A stretch of DNA of 64,000 bases from Qipengyuania pelagi (GCF_009827295.1 NZ_WTYD01000001.1:124001-188000); one strand, 5' to 3'. Counted from the first letter of the stretch, positions 16,557 to 26,012 are shown. Notes: a model not told the origin generated them from the letters alone. Made by a program: numbers and translations.

Positions 16557-17650
16557 TCCTCGGTCCGGATCAGGACGGTCTCACCCACGAGGAAGAACAG
16601 GAGGAACGGCGCCCAGGCAGCAAGAAAGGGCGGGTAGCCGCCGAAATTGCCCATCGCCAGCGCCGCGTTGTCGACCACGAAATAGGCAAAGCCCAGAGCC
16701 ATTCCGATCAGCGCGCGAACGAACAACTGGCCCGACCGCGCGAGGCCGAACGCCGCCACCGAACCCAATAAAGGCATCAGGACGGCCGAGAGCGGCCCTG
16801 ACAGCTTGTGCCACCATTTGGCGCGCAATTCGGCCGTGCGCCGTCCCGCCGCCTCGTATCGATCGATGGCGCCGGACAGAGCAAAGAAGGACACGGTGTC
16901 GGGATCGACCTGGGCGAGGTCGACCTGCTCGGGCGTCAACCCCTGGGCGACCACGATCTCGGGTATCTGCTCCGCGCCCGCGCTTGCGACCTCGAAGCGG
17001 GTCGCATCCTCCAGCCGCCAGCCGGGCGCCGCATAGGTCGCGACCGGCGCGCGGATCTGTTCGACGATGGCGCCTTCGGGGCTGCGGCGATACCAGGTGA
17101 CCTGCCGCATCGCGATCGCCTCCCCGCTGCCAGCGACGGCCGCAGCGGAAAGGATGTCGGTGCCATCGGTCAGATAGACATTGGTGCGGACATTGCTCGT
17201 CTCGGGGATCGAGCCGAATTCGTTCGCCTCCCACGCTTTCAACGTAGCGGTCGCGCGCGTCACCACCCGCTCGTTGAAGGCGAAGCTGACGCCCGCGACG
17301 ACCAGCGACGTTAGCAGGAAGGGGGCGAGCACCTGATGGGCGGACAGGCCGGCGGCTTTCATCGCCACCACCTCGCTGTTCTGGTTGAGGCCGACAAGCG
17401 CGATCAGTGTCGCAAGGAGAACCGAATAGGGCAGGAAACGCGCGACGAGCTGCGGGATGCGCAATCCGGCATAGGTCAGCAATTCGGCTTGACCGTTCCC
17501 CTCCACCGCGAGGATTTCGCCGCTCGAGGAGAGCAGGTCCAGCATCAGCAGGACGAGCACCAGCATCACCAGCACCGCCAGGATGCGGGCGATGAACATC
17601 TTTGCGAGATAAAGCGTCAGCGTGCGCGAGGGGAAGAAATCGAACTGCAT
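16553..17650 (-). CDS. lptG: LPS export permease LptG
   Basis: 365-residue inner-membrane permease that, with LptF and the LptB ATPase, extracts lipopolysaccharide from the inner membrane. There are three N-terminal TM helices within about 15-120, a periplasmic beta-jellyroll domain about 125-270 and three C-terminal helices about 280-355, the LptF/LptG plan. ATG 17650 gives the normal start MQFDFFPSRTLTLYLAKM; the longer open frame runs into lptF. It lies 16 bases downstream of lptF. Confidence 0.92.
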   Translation of the reverse strand: MQFDFFPSRTLTLYLAKMFIARILAVLVMLVLVLLMLDLLSSSGEILAVEGNGQAELLTYAGLRIPQLVARFLPYSVLLATLIALVGLNQNSEVVAMKAAGLSAHQVLAPFLLTSLVVAGVSFAFNERVVTRATATLKAWEANEFGSIPETSNVRTNVYLTDGTDILSAAAVAGSGEAIAMRQVTWYRRSPEGAIVEQIRAPVATYAAPGWRLEDATRFEVASAGAEQIPEIVVAQGLTPEQVDLAQVDPDTVSFFALSGAIDRYEAAGRRTAELRAKWWHKLSGPLSAVLMPLLGSVAAFGLARSGQLFVRALIGMALGFAYFVVDNAALAMGNFGGYPPFLAAWAPFLLFFLVGETVLIRTEE

Positions 17651-17666
17651 CTGTGGGCGCCGTGTC

Positions 17667-18926
17667 CTATTCCGCCGGGACCGGATCGAGCGGCGTGCCG
17701 CCTTGCGTGTCGGGATGCGCCGTCTCATCGCGCATCCGCCGCCGTCCGAATAGCCTGCCGAGCCGTTTGGCGATCTTCGCGAACCAGCTTTCCAGTGCGC
17801 CGATCGCCTGTCCGCCGGGCACATGGGCGACGCGATAATACATCCAGCCGATCAGCGCCGCGAACAGCACGAACGGCCCCCACAGGGCGAGGATCGGGTC
17901 GAAGCGCCCGAGCGCGGCGAGGTCTTCGCCGTACTGGTTTATCTTGTGGTAGGAGACCACCATCACGATCGAGACGAACACGCCGAGCGCGCTGGTCGAT
18001 CGCTTGGGCGGAATGCCGAGCGACACGGCGAGCAGAGGCAGCAGCGCCATCATCACCACCTCGACGAGGCGGAAATTGAAGCTCGCTTGGCTGGCATCGC
18101 GCCGCGCCTCGCTCTCACCGGAATTCCATCCGATCCTCAGCAATTCCGGCAGGATATATTCCCGCTCCGCATCGCCGCGGGCGCGGAATTCCTCGATCGC
18201 GGGCAGGTCGATTGGCAGATATTGGCGCGTGAAGGCCAGGACGCGCGGCGACTGATTGCCCATGTCCTGGACGATGGTGCCATCGTCGAGCCGCAGGATG
18301 ATCGTGTCGGGACTGTCGGTCGTGGCGAGGAACGAGCCCTCGCGCGCGCTGATCGAGAGGATCTGGCCCTTATCGTTGGAGACGCGCGCGAAGATGCCCT
18401 TGAGGCGTGTTCCGTCATCCTCGCTCTCCTCGATCCGCAGCGCCATCCGGTCCGCCAGCGTGGTGAATTCGCCCACCTTGATCGAGGCGCCCAGCGCGCC
18501 CGACCGCAATTCGTATTCGAGCTGTTCGTAATAATAGCGGCTGATCGGCTGGACGTAGAAGACCAGCGCCACGTTCACCGCCATCAGCACCGCCGTGATG
18601 ATGTAGGGCATCCGCAGCATCCGGCCATAACTCATCCCAACGGCGCGCAGCACGTCGAGTTCGCTGCTGGTGGCGAGCTTGCGGAAGGCGACGAGGATGC
18701 CGAGCATCAGGCCGAGCGGAATGGCGAGGCTGGCATATTCAGGGATCAGCGCGCCTAGCATCTTGAAGACGACGCCGACCGGTCCGCCTTCGACCGCGAC
18801 GAAATCGAACAGTCTCAGCATCTTGTCGAGCGTCAGCAGCGAGGCGGCGAGCGCGAACACGCCCAGCATCGGCACGACGACGAGCTTGAAGATATAGCGA
18901 TCGATGCTGGGGACGAAGTTGAACAC
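17667..18926 (-). CDS. lptF: LPS export permease LptF
   Basis: 419-residue partner of LptG. It begins with MFNFVPSIDRYIFKLVVVP and TM helices at about 15-120, then a periplasmic jellyroll about 125-270, then three helices about 270-375. The cytosolic tail of about 45 residues (RLGRLFGRRRMRDE...) is longer than in E. coli. The start is GTG 18926; no ATG gives a complete first helix. It is first of the lptF-lptG-GNAT transcription unit. Confidence 0.92.
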   Translation of the reverse strand: MFNFVPSIDRYIFKLVVVPMLGVFALAASLLTLDKMLRLFDFVAVEGGPVGVVFKMLGALIPEYASLAIPLGLMLGILVAFRKLATSSELDVLRAVGMSYGRMLRMPYIITAVLMAVNVALVFYVQPISRYYYEQLEYELRSGALGASIKVGEFTTLADRMALRIEESEDDGTRLKGIFARVSNDKGQILSISAREGSFLATTDSPDTIILRLDDGTIVQDMGNQSPRVLAFTRQYLPIDLPAIEEFRARGDAEREYILPELLRIGWNSGESEARRDASQASFNFRLVEVVMMALLPLLAVSLGIPPKRSTSALGVFVSIVMVVSYHKINQYGEDLAALGRFDPILALWGPFVLFAALIGWMYYRVAHVPGGQAIGALESWFAKIAKRLGRLFGRRRMRDETAHPDTQGGTPLDPVPAE

Positions 18927-19040
18927 TAGGGGCCTGGCTATCGTTCGGGGGGCGCGAATGCCCTAGCGTGGTTTGCCGGATCGGTCATGCGCAAAGGCGT
19001 CGTACCGGCTTCGAAACGGGGTCGCAAACGCACCAAACCG

Positions 19041-19541
19041 TCACCAGAACCGGCTTCCGGGCACGCCCTTGAACGGTCCAGCCTCGCGCGAGGTGATCCA
19101 GCCGCCGTAAAACCCGCCCGGCTGCGGCACGACCTGTTCGCCATCGACAAGGCATTCCTCGAACGGATCGGCATAGAAGGCGATGTGGCCCGCGACGGGC
19201 GCGAAGGAGGAGGTGGGGTCGGGATAGGACCAGCCGACGCCTTCAAACCGGTCGCCGCCGATCGCGACGTCCCAGTATCGCGCCTGCCCCTTCCATTCGC
19301 ACAGCGAACGGCGCGGATTGGGAGACAGCAGGTCCATCGCGATATCGCCTTGCGGGAGGTAATAGGTCGGCGGATGGCTGGTTTCGAGCGTGCGCCAGCT
19401 GTTCCGCGTATCGGCGAGGACGACACCCTTGTGACGGATCAGGATATGGCGATCGCTCGGTTCGGCCACGGCGGGGCGGGGATAGTCCCAGACGCTTTCC
19501 TGCCCCGGACCGATCTGATCGGGTTCGGGATGTCCGATCAT
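19041..19541 (-). CDS. DUF427 domain-containing protein
   Basis: 166-residue protein built around a DUF427 beta barrel. Family features seen: ESVWDYPRPAV, VVLADTRNSWRTLETSHPPTYYLP, CEWKGQARYW and the AFYADPFEECLVDG segment. The biochemical role of DUF427 is unknown. It is 25 bases upstream of the clpS start region on the opposite side and is probably transcribed with the clpS-phasin strand. There is no signal peptide. Confidence 0.85.
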   Translation of the reverse strand: MIGHPEPDQIGPGQESVWDYPRPAVAEPSDRHILIRHKGVVLADTRNSWRTLETSHPPTYYLPQGDIAMDLLSPNPRRSLCEWKGQARYWDVAIGGDRFEGVGWSYPDPTSSFAPVAGHIAFYADPFEECLVDGEQVVPQPGGFYGGWITSREAGPFKGVPGSRFW

Positions 19542-19566
19542 CCCGAAACGATTGCGCAGCCTGCGC

Positions 19567-19995
19567 TCACGCCTTTTCCAGCGTGCATTGGAGCGGATGC
19601 TGATTCTGGCGGGCGAAATCCATCACCTGGTTCACCTTGGTTTCGGCCACCTCGTAAGGGAAGATGCCGCACACGCCGACGCCCTTCTGATGGACGTGGA
19701 GCATGACGCGAGTCGCTTCTTCCATGTCCATGCGGAAGAACCGCTTGAGGATGATGACGACGAATTCCATCGGCGTGTAATCGTCGTTCAACAGCAGGAC
19801 CTTGTACTGGCTCGGCTTTTTCGGCTTGGCACGGGTCCGGGTGGCGAGGCCGACGCGGCTCTGGCCGCCGGCATCGTCGTCGCCGCCGCCATCGGCATCA
19901 TCCCCGCCAGCGGTGAAGATCGCAGGGTCGAAAGGGCCCGCCGCATACGCAGCATCGGTGGCAGCGGCCGGATAGGGAGAGCGCAAGGATCGCAT
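19567..19995 (-). CDS. clpS: ClpS adaptor with extended acidic N-terminus
   Basis: N-end-rule adaptor that delivers substrates to ClpAP. The core (about 55-140) is textbook: [19 protein letters not shown], the [10 protein letters not shown] helix, and [13 protein letters not shown]. In front is an unusual run of about 50 residues that is Ala/Pro-rich and then Gly/Asp-rich ([15 protein letters not shown]), likely flexible. ATG 19995 or ATG 20007 may start it; neither has a strong ribosome site. Length 142 against about 106 in E. coli reflects the extension. Confidence 0.92.
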   Translation of the reverse strand: MRSLRSPYPAAATDAAYAAGPFDPAIFTAGGDDADGGGDDDAGGQSRVGLATRTRAKPKKPSQYKVLLLNDDYTPMEFVVIILKRFFRMDMEEATRVMLHVHQKGVGVCGIFPYEVAETKVNQVMDFARQNQHPLQCTLEKA

Positions 19996-20098
19996 GAGAG
20001 ACCGCATATCGTATCGATCGTGCGCTTCGCAAGTCGCCACGCGATGCGGCGCGCGGTTTATCGGATACGAAGCCGATGGCTGCCTGGAGATGGAACCA

Positions 20099-20136
20099 CA
20101 AAAAACGGGCCGGATGGCAGATGCCATCCGGCCCGT
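20099..20136 (-). terminator. Rho-independent terminator of the phasin gene
   Basis: A perfect 14-bp stem (20105-20118 with 20123-20136), a 4-base loop, and six T residues on the minus strand, 64 bases after the phasin stop. Confidence 0.88.
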
Positions 20137-20199
20137 GATCGTATCGTCCCCGGGCGGGAGAGAGAGGAGAGAGGCCCGGGAACGAGGAGCTTGTTACGC

Positions 20200-21045
20200 T
20201 CAGGCGGCCTTCGAGAGCTTCTCGGTGGCGACGCTGGCGCGGGTCGAGATCGGCGCGAAGGCTTCGTTGGCGAGCTTCATCATCATCTCGGCGTTCTTCG
20301 AGGTGGTGGCGACCATCGCGTCGAAATTGCGACGGGCGATCTCACCCTGGAGCTGGAAGAATTCGGTCGGCGACTTGATCGCGGCCATCTTCTTCACGTC
20401 GTCCTGGACGGTGTCGGCAGCGGTCTTGGCTTCCTCGACATAGGTGCGGCCCATGTCCTGCATACCCGAGGCGAGGATCTTGCCCGATTCGACGAGGGCT
20501 TCGATGTTGCCCTTGTGGAAGTCGGTGACCTGCGAGGTGATTTCGCTGCCCTTTTCGAAAGCGGCCTTGGCGCGGGTCTGCAGCTGGGCAGCCATGTCCT
20601 TGGCGGTGGCGGTGTAGTCGGTCTTGGTGTTCTTGGCAGTGGCCATGATCTTTTCCTTCAATTGCGATACAGTGGGGCGGGCGTTGTTGCGCGCAGCCGC
20701 CTTCTTGGTTGTTTTCTCAGTGGGCTTGTCGGCAGCCTTCTTCGGCGCACGCTTCTTCGCGGGCGTCTTCTTGGCAGCGACTTTCTTGGCAGGGGCCTTC
20801 TTCGCCGGTGCCTTTGCAGGCACCGCCTTTTCGGCTTCTACTTTCGCAGCCGGAGCCTTCGACTCGGCCTGCGCCGGTTCCGCGGCAACCGCTTCGGCAA
20901 TCGCGGACGGCTTGACCGCAGCGGTCTCGTCAGCGGAAACCGCCTTCTCGACAGCCTTGGCGTTTACTTCGCCGGCTTTCTTCTGCGCCGCGTCGGCAAA
21001 CGCCTTTTCCGCGGCAGCATCGATTTTGCTCTGACCCTCGGCCAT
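20200..21045 (-). CDS. Phasin family protein with Lys/Ala-rich N-terminal domain
   Basis: 281-residue polyhydroxyalkanoate granule-associated protein. The C-terminal half (about 150-281) is an amphipathic phasin domain (LQTRAKAAFEKGSEITSQVT, FFQLQGEIARRNFDAMVAT). The N-terminal half carries a histone-H1-like low-complexity region, with PAKKAPAKK repeats at about 90-135, which could bind DNA and tether granules to the nucleoid, as known for PhaM/PhaF-type phasins. ATG 21045 has GAGG just upstream. It lies downstream of phaC on the same strand with its own operator-rich promoter. Confidence 0.88.
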   Translation of the reverse strand: MAEGQSKIDAAAEKAFADAAQKKAGEVNAKAVEKAVSADETAAVKPSAIAEAVAAEPAQAESKAPAAKVEAEKAVPAKAPAKKAPAKKVAAKKTPAKKRAPKKAADKPTEKTTKKAAARNNARPTVSQLKEKIMATAKNTKTDYTATAKDMAAQLQTRAKAAFEKGSEITSQVTDFHKGNIEALVESGKILASGMQDMGRTYVEEAKTAADTVQDDVKKMAAIKSPTEFFQLQGEIARRNFDAMVATTSKNAEMMMKLANEAFAPISTRASVATEKLSKAA

Positions 21046-21058
21046 CGGTAACCTCACT

Positions 21059-21123
21059 TTGTTGCATTGCACAAATAGGGTGCGGGGCAACAAACGTCAA
21101 GCAGTTTTTGTGCAGTGCACAAA
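21059..21123 (-). promoter_or_regulatory. Phasin promoter with two PhaR-like operators
   Basis: A 17-base palindrome TTTGTGCA-G-TGCACAAA lies at 21107-21123, and a related imperfect copy (TTGTTGCA-T-TGCACAA) at 21059-21074. Between them on the minus strand are TTGACG (21100-21095) and, 17 bases on, TATTTG (21077-21072), a plausible -35/-10 pair with the second operator over the -10. TGCA-centred dyads are typical of PhaR repressor sites. No phaR gene is in the window. Confidence 0.6.
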
Positions 21124-21163
21124 TTCCGATTTTAGAGGGTGGGTCCGCCCTTTGCGTTGGCCC

Positions 21164-23086
21164 CTATCGCGTCATCACGTAACGCCCCGGCGCGTTCTCG
21201 ATAACAGCGTCGCCCTTGCCGCCCGGCTTGCGCTTGCCCGTCGCCTTCACCGTCGATCCGTCGGACGCGCGCAGCCATTCGATCCAGTCGGGCCACCAGC
21301 TGCCCTTGTGCTCGGTCGCCCCGGCAGCAAACTCCTCCAGCGAGGCGGGATCGCCTTCATTGATCCAGTACTGGTATTTACCCGCCTCGGGCGGATTGAC
21401 CACGCCCGCGATATGCCCCGATCCGGCGAGGACGAAGCGCAGTGGGCCATTAAAGTGTTCGGTGATCTTCCAGACGCTTGCGGCGGGCGCGATGTGGTCT
21501 TCGCGCCCGGCCTGCACATAAGTGGGCGTCTCCACCAGCCCGAGATCTATCTTCGTCCCGTCGACCTCCATCCGGTCCTTCTCGACCAGCCGGTTGTCGC
21601 GATAGAGATCGCGCAGATAGTCCTGGTGCCATTTGGCGGGCAGGTTGGTGACGTCCCCGTTCCAGTGCAGGAGATCGAAGGCCGGATAGTCTTCGCCCAG
21701 CATGTAATTGTTGACGACGTAGTTCCAGATGAGGTCCGTGCCCCGCAACAGGTTGAACGTCGCCGCCATATACCGCCCGTCGAGATAGCCTTCGGGCGAG
21801 AGCGACTGGATCGCGGCCAGTTGCTGGTCGTCGACGAAATGCAGCAATTCGCCAGCCTGTTCGAAATCGACCTGCGCGGTGAAGAAGGTCGCGCTGCTGA
21901 CCTTGTCCTGCTCGCCCCGGCGATGCAGCAGCGCCAGTGTCGCGGCGAGCGTGGTGCCCGCCACGCAATAGCCGATTGCGTTCACCGCTTCGACGCCCAG
22001 CCGTTCGCGCACATGGTCGATCGCCTCGATCTGGCCGCGCACGTAATCGTCCCAAACGACATCCTTCATGCTGGCATCGGCCGATTTCCAGCTGACCATG
22101 AACACGGTCAGCCCCTGCGCCACCGCCCAGCGCACGAAGCTCTTCTTCTCGTTCAGATCGAGGATGTAGAAGCGGTTGATCCAGGGTGGGAAGATGACGA
22201 GCGGGGTCTCCATCACCGTGTCCGTCGTCGGGGAATACTGGATCAGCTGGAACAGCGGCGTTTCATGGACGACCTTGCCCGGCGTCGTCGCGATGTTTTC
22301 GCCAAGCGTGAACGCGTCGGAATCGGTGTGGCTCAACTGTCCGCGCCGCAGGTCGGCGATCAGGTGCTCCATTCCCTTGATGAGGTTCTCGCCGCGCGTT
22401 TCCAGCGTGCGTTCGAGCACGACCGGATTGGTCATCGGGAAATTGGCCGGGCTCGCCGCTTCGGTGATGGCGCGGGTGGTGAAGCGCAACTGCTCGCGCT
22501 TGTCGGGCGTCAGGCCTTCCATATCGTCGACCATGGCCAGCGCCTGCTGGGCGAGGAAGAGATAGGTCTGGTGGATCAGCGCGAAGGCGGGATGGGCGCG
22601 CCAGCGCGGATCGGCGAAACGCTTGTCCTTGAGCGGGAGGTCGGGCTCCCCTTCGCTCACGGCGTCGGCCTGCGGCCCGATGCCGTATTGGCCCAGCACC
22701 TGTTCCCACAAAGCCATGCCCTGTTCGAACAGGGCCTTCTGCTGTTCGACCTGGGCGATCGGCATCTGGCTGTACCAGTTTTCGGCCAAGCTCATCCAGC
22801 GGGACGGATCGAAGAAGGGCATCATCGCCTGGGGATCGGCCAGCTTCTCCTGCTGATATTCCAGCCACATGGTCTGAAGCTTCGTGCCGACCTCGGCCCA
22901 ATGCTGCATATCCTGGGGCGACATGGCGGAAACCGCCTCGCCGCCCGCCATCGGGAACAGGGAGGGGTTCATCGTCGGCGTAAACATGGGCGCGAACATT
23001 GCCTGGGCGAGCTTGGCGGGGCCTTCGGCCATGGCCGTCATGGCATCCGTGCTGAAGGGGTTGGGCGCTTGGGTCTTGTCGGTCAT
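21164..23086 (-). CDS. phaC: Class I poly(R)-hydroxyalkanoic acid synthase
   Basis: 640-residue enzyme that polymerises hydroxyacyl-CoA into storage polyester at the granule surface. The lipase-like box GYCVAG carries the catalytic Cys374; Asp in GREDHIAPAAS and His in GSGHIAGV complete the triad. The N-terminal half contains the PhaC_N domain (NWYSQMP, VVHETPLF, PLVIFPPWINRFYILDL). ATG 23086 has GGAG six bases upstream; a GTG one codon earlier is also possible. It is followed 118 bases later by the phasin gene, a functional pair. Confidence 0.95.
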   Translation of the reverse strand: MTDKTQAPNPFSTDAMTAMAEGPAKLAQAMFAPMFTPTMNPSLFPMAGGEAVSAMSPQDMQHWAEVGTKLQTMWLEYQQEKLADPQAMMPFFDPSRWMSLAENWYSQMPIAQVEQQKALFEQGMALWEQVLGQYGIGPQADAVSEGEPDLPLKDKRFADPRWRAHPAFALIHQTYLFLAQQALAMVDDMEGLTPDKREQLRFTTRAITEAASPANFPMTNPVVLERTLETRGENLIKGMEHLIADLRRGQLSHTDSDAFTLGENIATTPGKVVHETPLFQLIQYSPTTDTVMETPLVIFPPWINRFYILDLNEKKSFVRWAVAQGLTVFMVSWKSADASMKDVVWDDYVRGQIEAIDHVRERLGVEAVNAIGYCVAGTTLAATLALLHRRGEQDKVSSATFFTAQVDFEQAGELLHFVDDQQLAAIQSLSPEGYLDGRYMAATFNLLRGTDLIWNYVVNNYMLGEDYPAFDLLHWNGDVTNLPAKWHQDYLRDLYRDNRLVEKDRMEVDGTKIDLGLVETPTYVQAGREDHIAPAASVWKITEHFNGPLRFVLAGSGHIAGVVNPPEAGKYQYWINEGDPASLEEFAAGATEHKGSWWPDWIEWLRASDGSTVKATGKRKPGGKGDAVIENAPGRYVMTR

Positions 23087-23249
23087 CACAGGCTCCGCTC
23101 GTTCGCTGTCGCGCCGATCGGTATCAAGGCGCGCTTGTCTCCCGTGTAGAATATTCCGGCGCGCCGTGACTAGGGTGAGTTTGCGTGGCGGGCCGGAGCA
23201 GCTAGACGCATAAGGGATACGACGCCGTCTCGCACTTTCGGAGGATCGC

Positions 23250-24431
23250 TTGGCCGAAGAATTCTACCGCATCAAACGCCTGCCGCCCTATGTGATCGCG
23301 GAGGTCAACGCGATGCGGCACGCGGCGCGGCGCGAAGGGCGCGACATCATCGACCTCGGCATGGGCAATCCCGATCGCCCGCCGCCCCAGCACGTCGTCG
23401 ACAAATTGTGCGAGGTCGCGGGCAAGCCCGGCGCGCACGGCTATTCCCAGTCCAAGGGCATTCCGGGCCTGCGCCGCGCGCAGGCGAATTATTACGGCCG
23501 CCGCTTCAACGTCGATCTCGATCCCGAGCGCGAGGTGGTGGTCACGATGGGCTCGAAGGAAGGCCTGTCGAGCATGGCGACCGCGATCACCGCACCGGGC
23601 GACGTGGTGCTGGCGCCGAGCCCCAGCTATCCGATCCACACGTTCGGCTTCATCATCGCGGGCGCCACCATCCGCAGCGTGCCGACCACGCCCGACGAGA
23701 AATACTGGCAGGCGCTCGACAATGCGATGGCCTACACCGTGCCGCGCCCGACCGTGCTGGTCGTCAATTATCCCAGCAACCCCACCGCCGAGACGGTCGA
23801 TCTCGCCTTCTACGAACGGCTGGTTGCCTGGGCGAAGGAGAACAAGGTCTGGGTCCTGTCCGACCTCGCCTATTCCGAGCTGTATTACGACGGCAAGCCG
23901 ACCCGATCGATCCTGGAAGTGCCGGGGGCGAAGGATGTGGCGGTCGAGTTCACCTCCATGTCCAAGACCTATTCCATGGCCGGATGGCGGATGGGCTTCG
24001 CGGTGGGCAATCCCGAACTGATCGGGGCACTGACGCGGGTGAAGAGCTATCTCGATTACGGCGCCTTTACGCCGATCCAGGCGGCAGCCTGCGCCGCTCT
24101 GAACGGGCCGCAAGATATCGTGGAGGAAAACCGCGCCCGCTATCAGCATCGGCGCGACGTGATGGTGGAGGCGTTCGGGCGCGCGGGCTGGGACATTCCC
24201 TCGCCGCCCGCCAGCATGTTCGCCTGGGCGCCCCTGCCGCCGGGCTTCCACAATGTCGGCAGCCTCGAATTTTCCAAGCAATTGCTGGAACACGCGGGTG
24301 TCGCGGTGGCGGCGGGCGTCGGCTATGGCGAGGAGGGCGAGGGCTATGTCCGCATCGCCATGGTCGAGAACGAACAGCGCATCCGCCAGGCGGCACGCAA
24401 TGTGAAGCGCTTCCTCGCCGAACGGGGCTGA
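23250..24431 (+). CDS. PLP-dependent class I/II aminotransferase (AlaC-like)
   Basis: 393-residue fold-type I aminotransferase close to the glutamate-pyruvate (AlaC) and LL-diaminopimelate aminotransferase group. Features: IDLGMGNPDRPPP at the N-terminus, VVNYPSNPTAE (carboxylate/PLP site), DLAYSELYYDG, and the PLP lysine in SMSKTYSMAGWRMG. The start is TTG 23250, supported by a perfect GGAGG five bases upstream. It is divergent from phaC. The substrate (alanine or another amino acid) is inferred from the subgroup only. Confidence 0.88.
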   Translation: MAEEFYRIKRLPPYVIAEVNAMRHAARREGRDIIDLGMGNPDRPPPQHVVDKLCEVAGKPGAHGYSQSKGIPGLRRAQANYYGRRFNVDLDPEREVVVTMGSKEGLSSMATAITAPGDVVLAPSPSYPIHTFGFIIAGATIRSVPTTPDEKYWQALDNAMAYTVPRPTVLVVNYPSNPTAETVDLAFYERLVAWAKENKVWVLSDLAYSELYYDGKPTRSILEVPGAKDVAVEFTSMSKTYSMAGWRMGFAVGNPELIGALTRVKSYLDYGAFTPIQAAACAALNGPQDIVEENRARYQHRRDVMVEAFGRAGWDIPSPPASMFAWAPLPPGFHNVGSLEFSKQLLEHAGVAVAAGVGYGEEGEGYVRIAMVENEQRIRQAARNVKRFLAERG

Positions 24432-24542
24432 GCGGGAATACCGCGCTACCCCTCCAAAGCGGAGGTTTCCGCGCCCGCAGCCTCGCGATCGGCCCGCTAG
24501 GCCCCCATCCGGCCCGCACAGTGGCGGAGCCGGGAAGGGTCG

Positions 24543-25151
24543 ATGGCGCGCCAATTCAGCTGGATTTCGCTCGCCGACGAGCCGCCCGAGCCATGGGATC
24601 TGCGCACGGTGGGCTGGACGATGCTGCCAGACGAGGGCGGCACCGTGCCGCTCCTCCTCGACGGGCGCGATGGCACCGCGCCCGCCATTCCAGAGACGCC
24701 GAGACGCCGGGTGGCGGTGCTGGGCGTGGACAGTCCGGCGCGGCGCGGCGAACTGCTCACAAGCGGTTTCGGCGAAGTCCTCGCAGCCGATATCGATCTC
24801 GCCGAACTGGCCGCGCGCGTCGCGCGCATGGCCGACAACGCCGCGCGTCTGCCGCGCGAAATGCAGGCGGGGCCGGTAACACTCGATCTCTTCCACCGCG
24901 ACGGGCGGGTGGAGGATCGCTGGCTCGGCCTGCATCCGCGCGAATTCGCGCTGCTGTGGCATCTCGCCGAAACGACCGGCCAGGCCGTGACGCGCGCCGA
25001 TCTTCTGATGGCGGTCTGGCGCTTGCGGCACGATCCGGGGACCAATTCGCTCGAAGTCCATGTCTCGCGCCTGCGCACCAAGCTGAACGCCGCCGGAGTC
25101 GCGGGCCTGATCGAGACGGCACCCGAAGGGGGCTACAAGCTCAAAGGCTGA
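24543..25151 (+). CDS. Winged-helix regulator with degenerate receiver
   Basis: 202-residue protein whose C-terminal third (about 115-202) is an OmpR/PhoB DNA-binding domain (LHPREFALLWHLAETTGQAVT, SLEVHVSRLRTKLN, EGGYKL). The N-terminal part has only a remnant of a receiver (VAVLGVDSPARRGELL) without the acidic pair or phosphoacceptor Asp, so it is unlikely to be controlled by phosphorylation. No kinase gene is adjacent. It is between the aminotransferase and an enoyl-CoA-hydratase-family gene; targets are unknown. Confidence 0.75.
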   Translation: MARQFSWISLADEPPEPWDLRTVGWTMLPDEGGTVPLLLDGRDGTAPAIPETPRRRVAVLGVDSPARRGELLTSGFGEVLAADIDLAELAARVARMADNAARLPREMQAGPVTLDLFHRDGRVEDRWLGLHPREFALLWHLAETTGQAVTRADLLMAVWRLRHDPGTNSLEVHVSRLRTKLNAAGVAGLIETAPEGGYKLKG

Positions 25152-25214
25152 CGCTGGACAGCGCCGCACGCTTGTCCCACCATTGCGGGAAAGACCCGGC
25201 AAAGGAGCAGTGGC

Positions 25215-26012
25215 GTGCAGGAAAACGATCGGATTCGGATCGATCTCGGCGAGGATGGCGTGGCGCAGGTGCGCTTCACGCGCGGCGACAAGATGAACGC
25301 GCTCGACCCCGAACAGTTCGACCGGATCATCGAAGCGGGCGAATATTTGCGCACGCTGAAAGGCCTGCGTGTCGTGGTCCTGTCGGGCGAGGGCAGGGCG
25401 TTCTGCGCCGGGCTCGACCTCTCCAGCATGGCCGCCGGTGGCTCCAGCCCGCAGGCGAAGCTGGCCGAGCGCACCCACGGCAATTCTAATCGCGCGCAGG
25501 AAGCCGCCATGACCTGGCGCAAATGCCCGGTCCCGGTGATCGCTGCGGTGCATGGGGTGTGCTTCGGCGGCGGATTACAGATCGCGAGCGGCGCGGATAT
25601 CCGCGTGGTCCATCCCGAAACGCGCATGGCGATCATGGAGATGAAATGGGGGCTGGTCCCCGACATGGGCGGATACGCGCTGTGGCGCGGGCTGGTGCGC
25701 GACGATGTGCTGCGCGAGCTGGTCTACACCAATCGCGAATTCACCGGACGCGAGGCGCAGGAGCTGGGGCTGGCGACCTTCGTCGAGAATGACCCGCTGG
25801 CGCGCGCGACGGCCTTGGCCCAGACGATCGCTGGCAAGAACCCGGCGGCGGTGCGCGGGTCCAAGCGATTGTTCGACGCGATGCACGATCGCAATACCGA
25901 CGCGATCCTGATGGCCGAGAGCGAGGAGCAGGATGCAGTCATTCGCAAGCCCAACCAGATCGAGGCGGTGATGGCCGAGATGCAGAAGCGCGCGCCCCAA
26001 TTCGAGGATTGA
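25215..26012 (+). CDS. Crotonase/enoyl-CoA hydratase family protein
   Basis: 265-residue acyl-CoA-processing enzyme. The two oxyanion-hole regions are visible: SGEGRAFCAGLDLSSM and AAVHGVCFGGGLQIASGADI; MKWGLVPDMGG follows. The catalytic Glu pattern of true hydratases is not clear, so isomerase or hydrolase activity is equally possible. The start is GTG 25215 with AAAGGAG seven bases upstream. It converges with the thiolase-like gene six bases away and probably belongs with it in lipid or carboxylic acid catabolism. Confidence 0.85.
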   Translation: MQENDRIRIDLGEDGVAQVRFTRGDKMNALDPEQFDRIIEAGEYLRTLKGLRVVVLSGEGRAFCAGLDLSSMAAGGSSPQAKLAERTHGNSNRAQEAAMTWRKCPVPVIAAVHGVCFGGGLQIASGADIRVVHPETRMAIMEMKWGLVPDMGGYALWRGLVRDDVLRELVYTNREFTGREAQELGLATFVENDPLARATALAQTIAGKNPAAVRGSKRLFDAMHDRNTDAILMAESEEQDAVIRKPNQIEAVMAEMQKRAPQFED

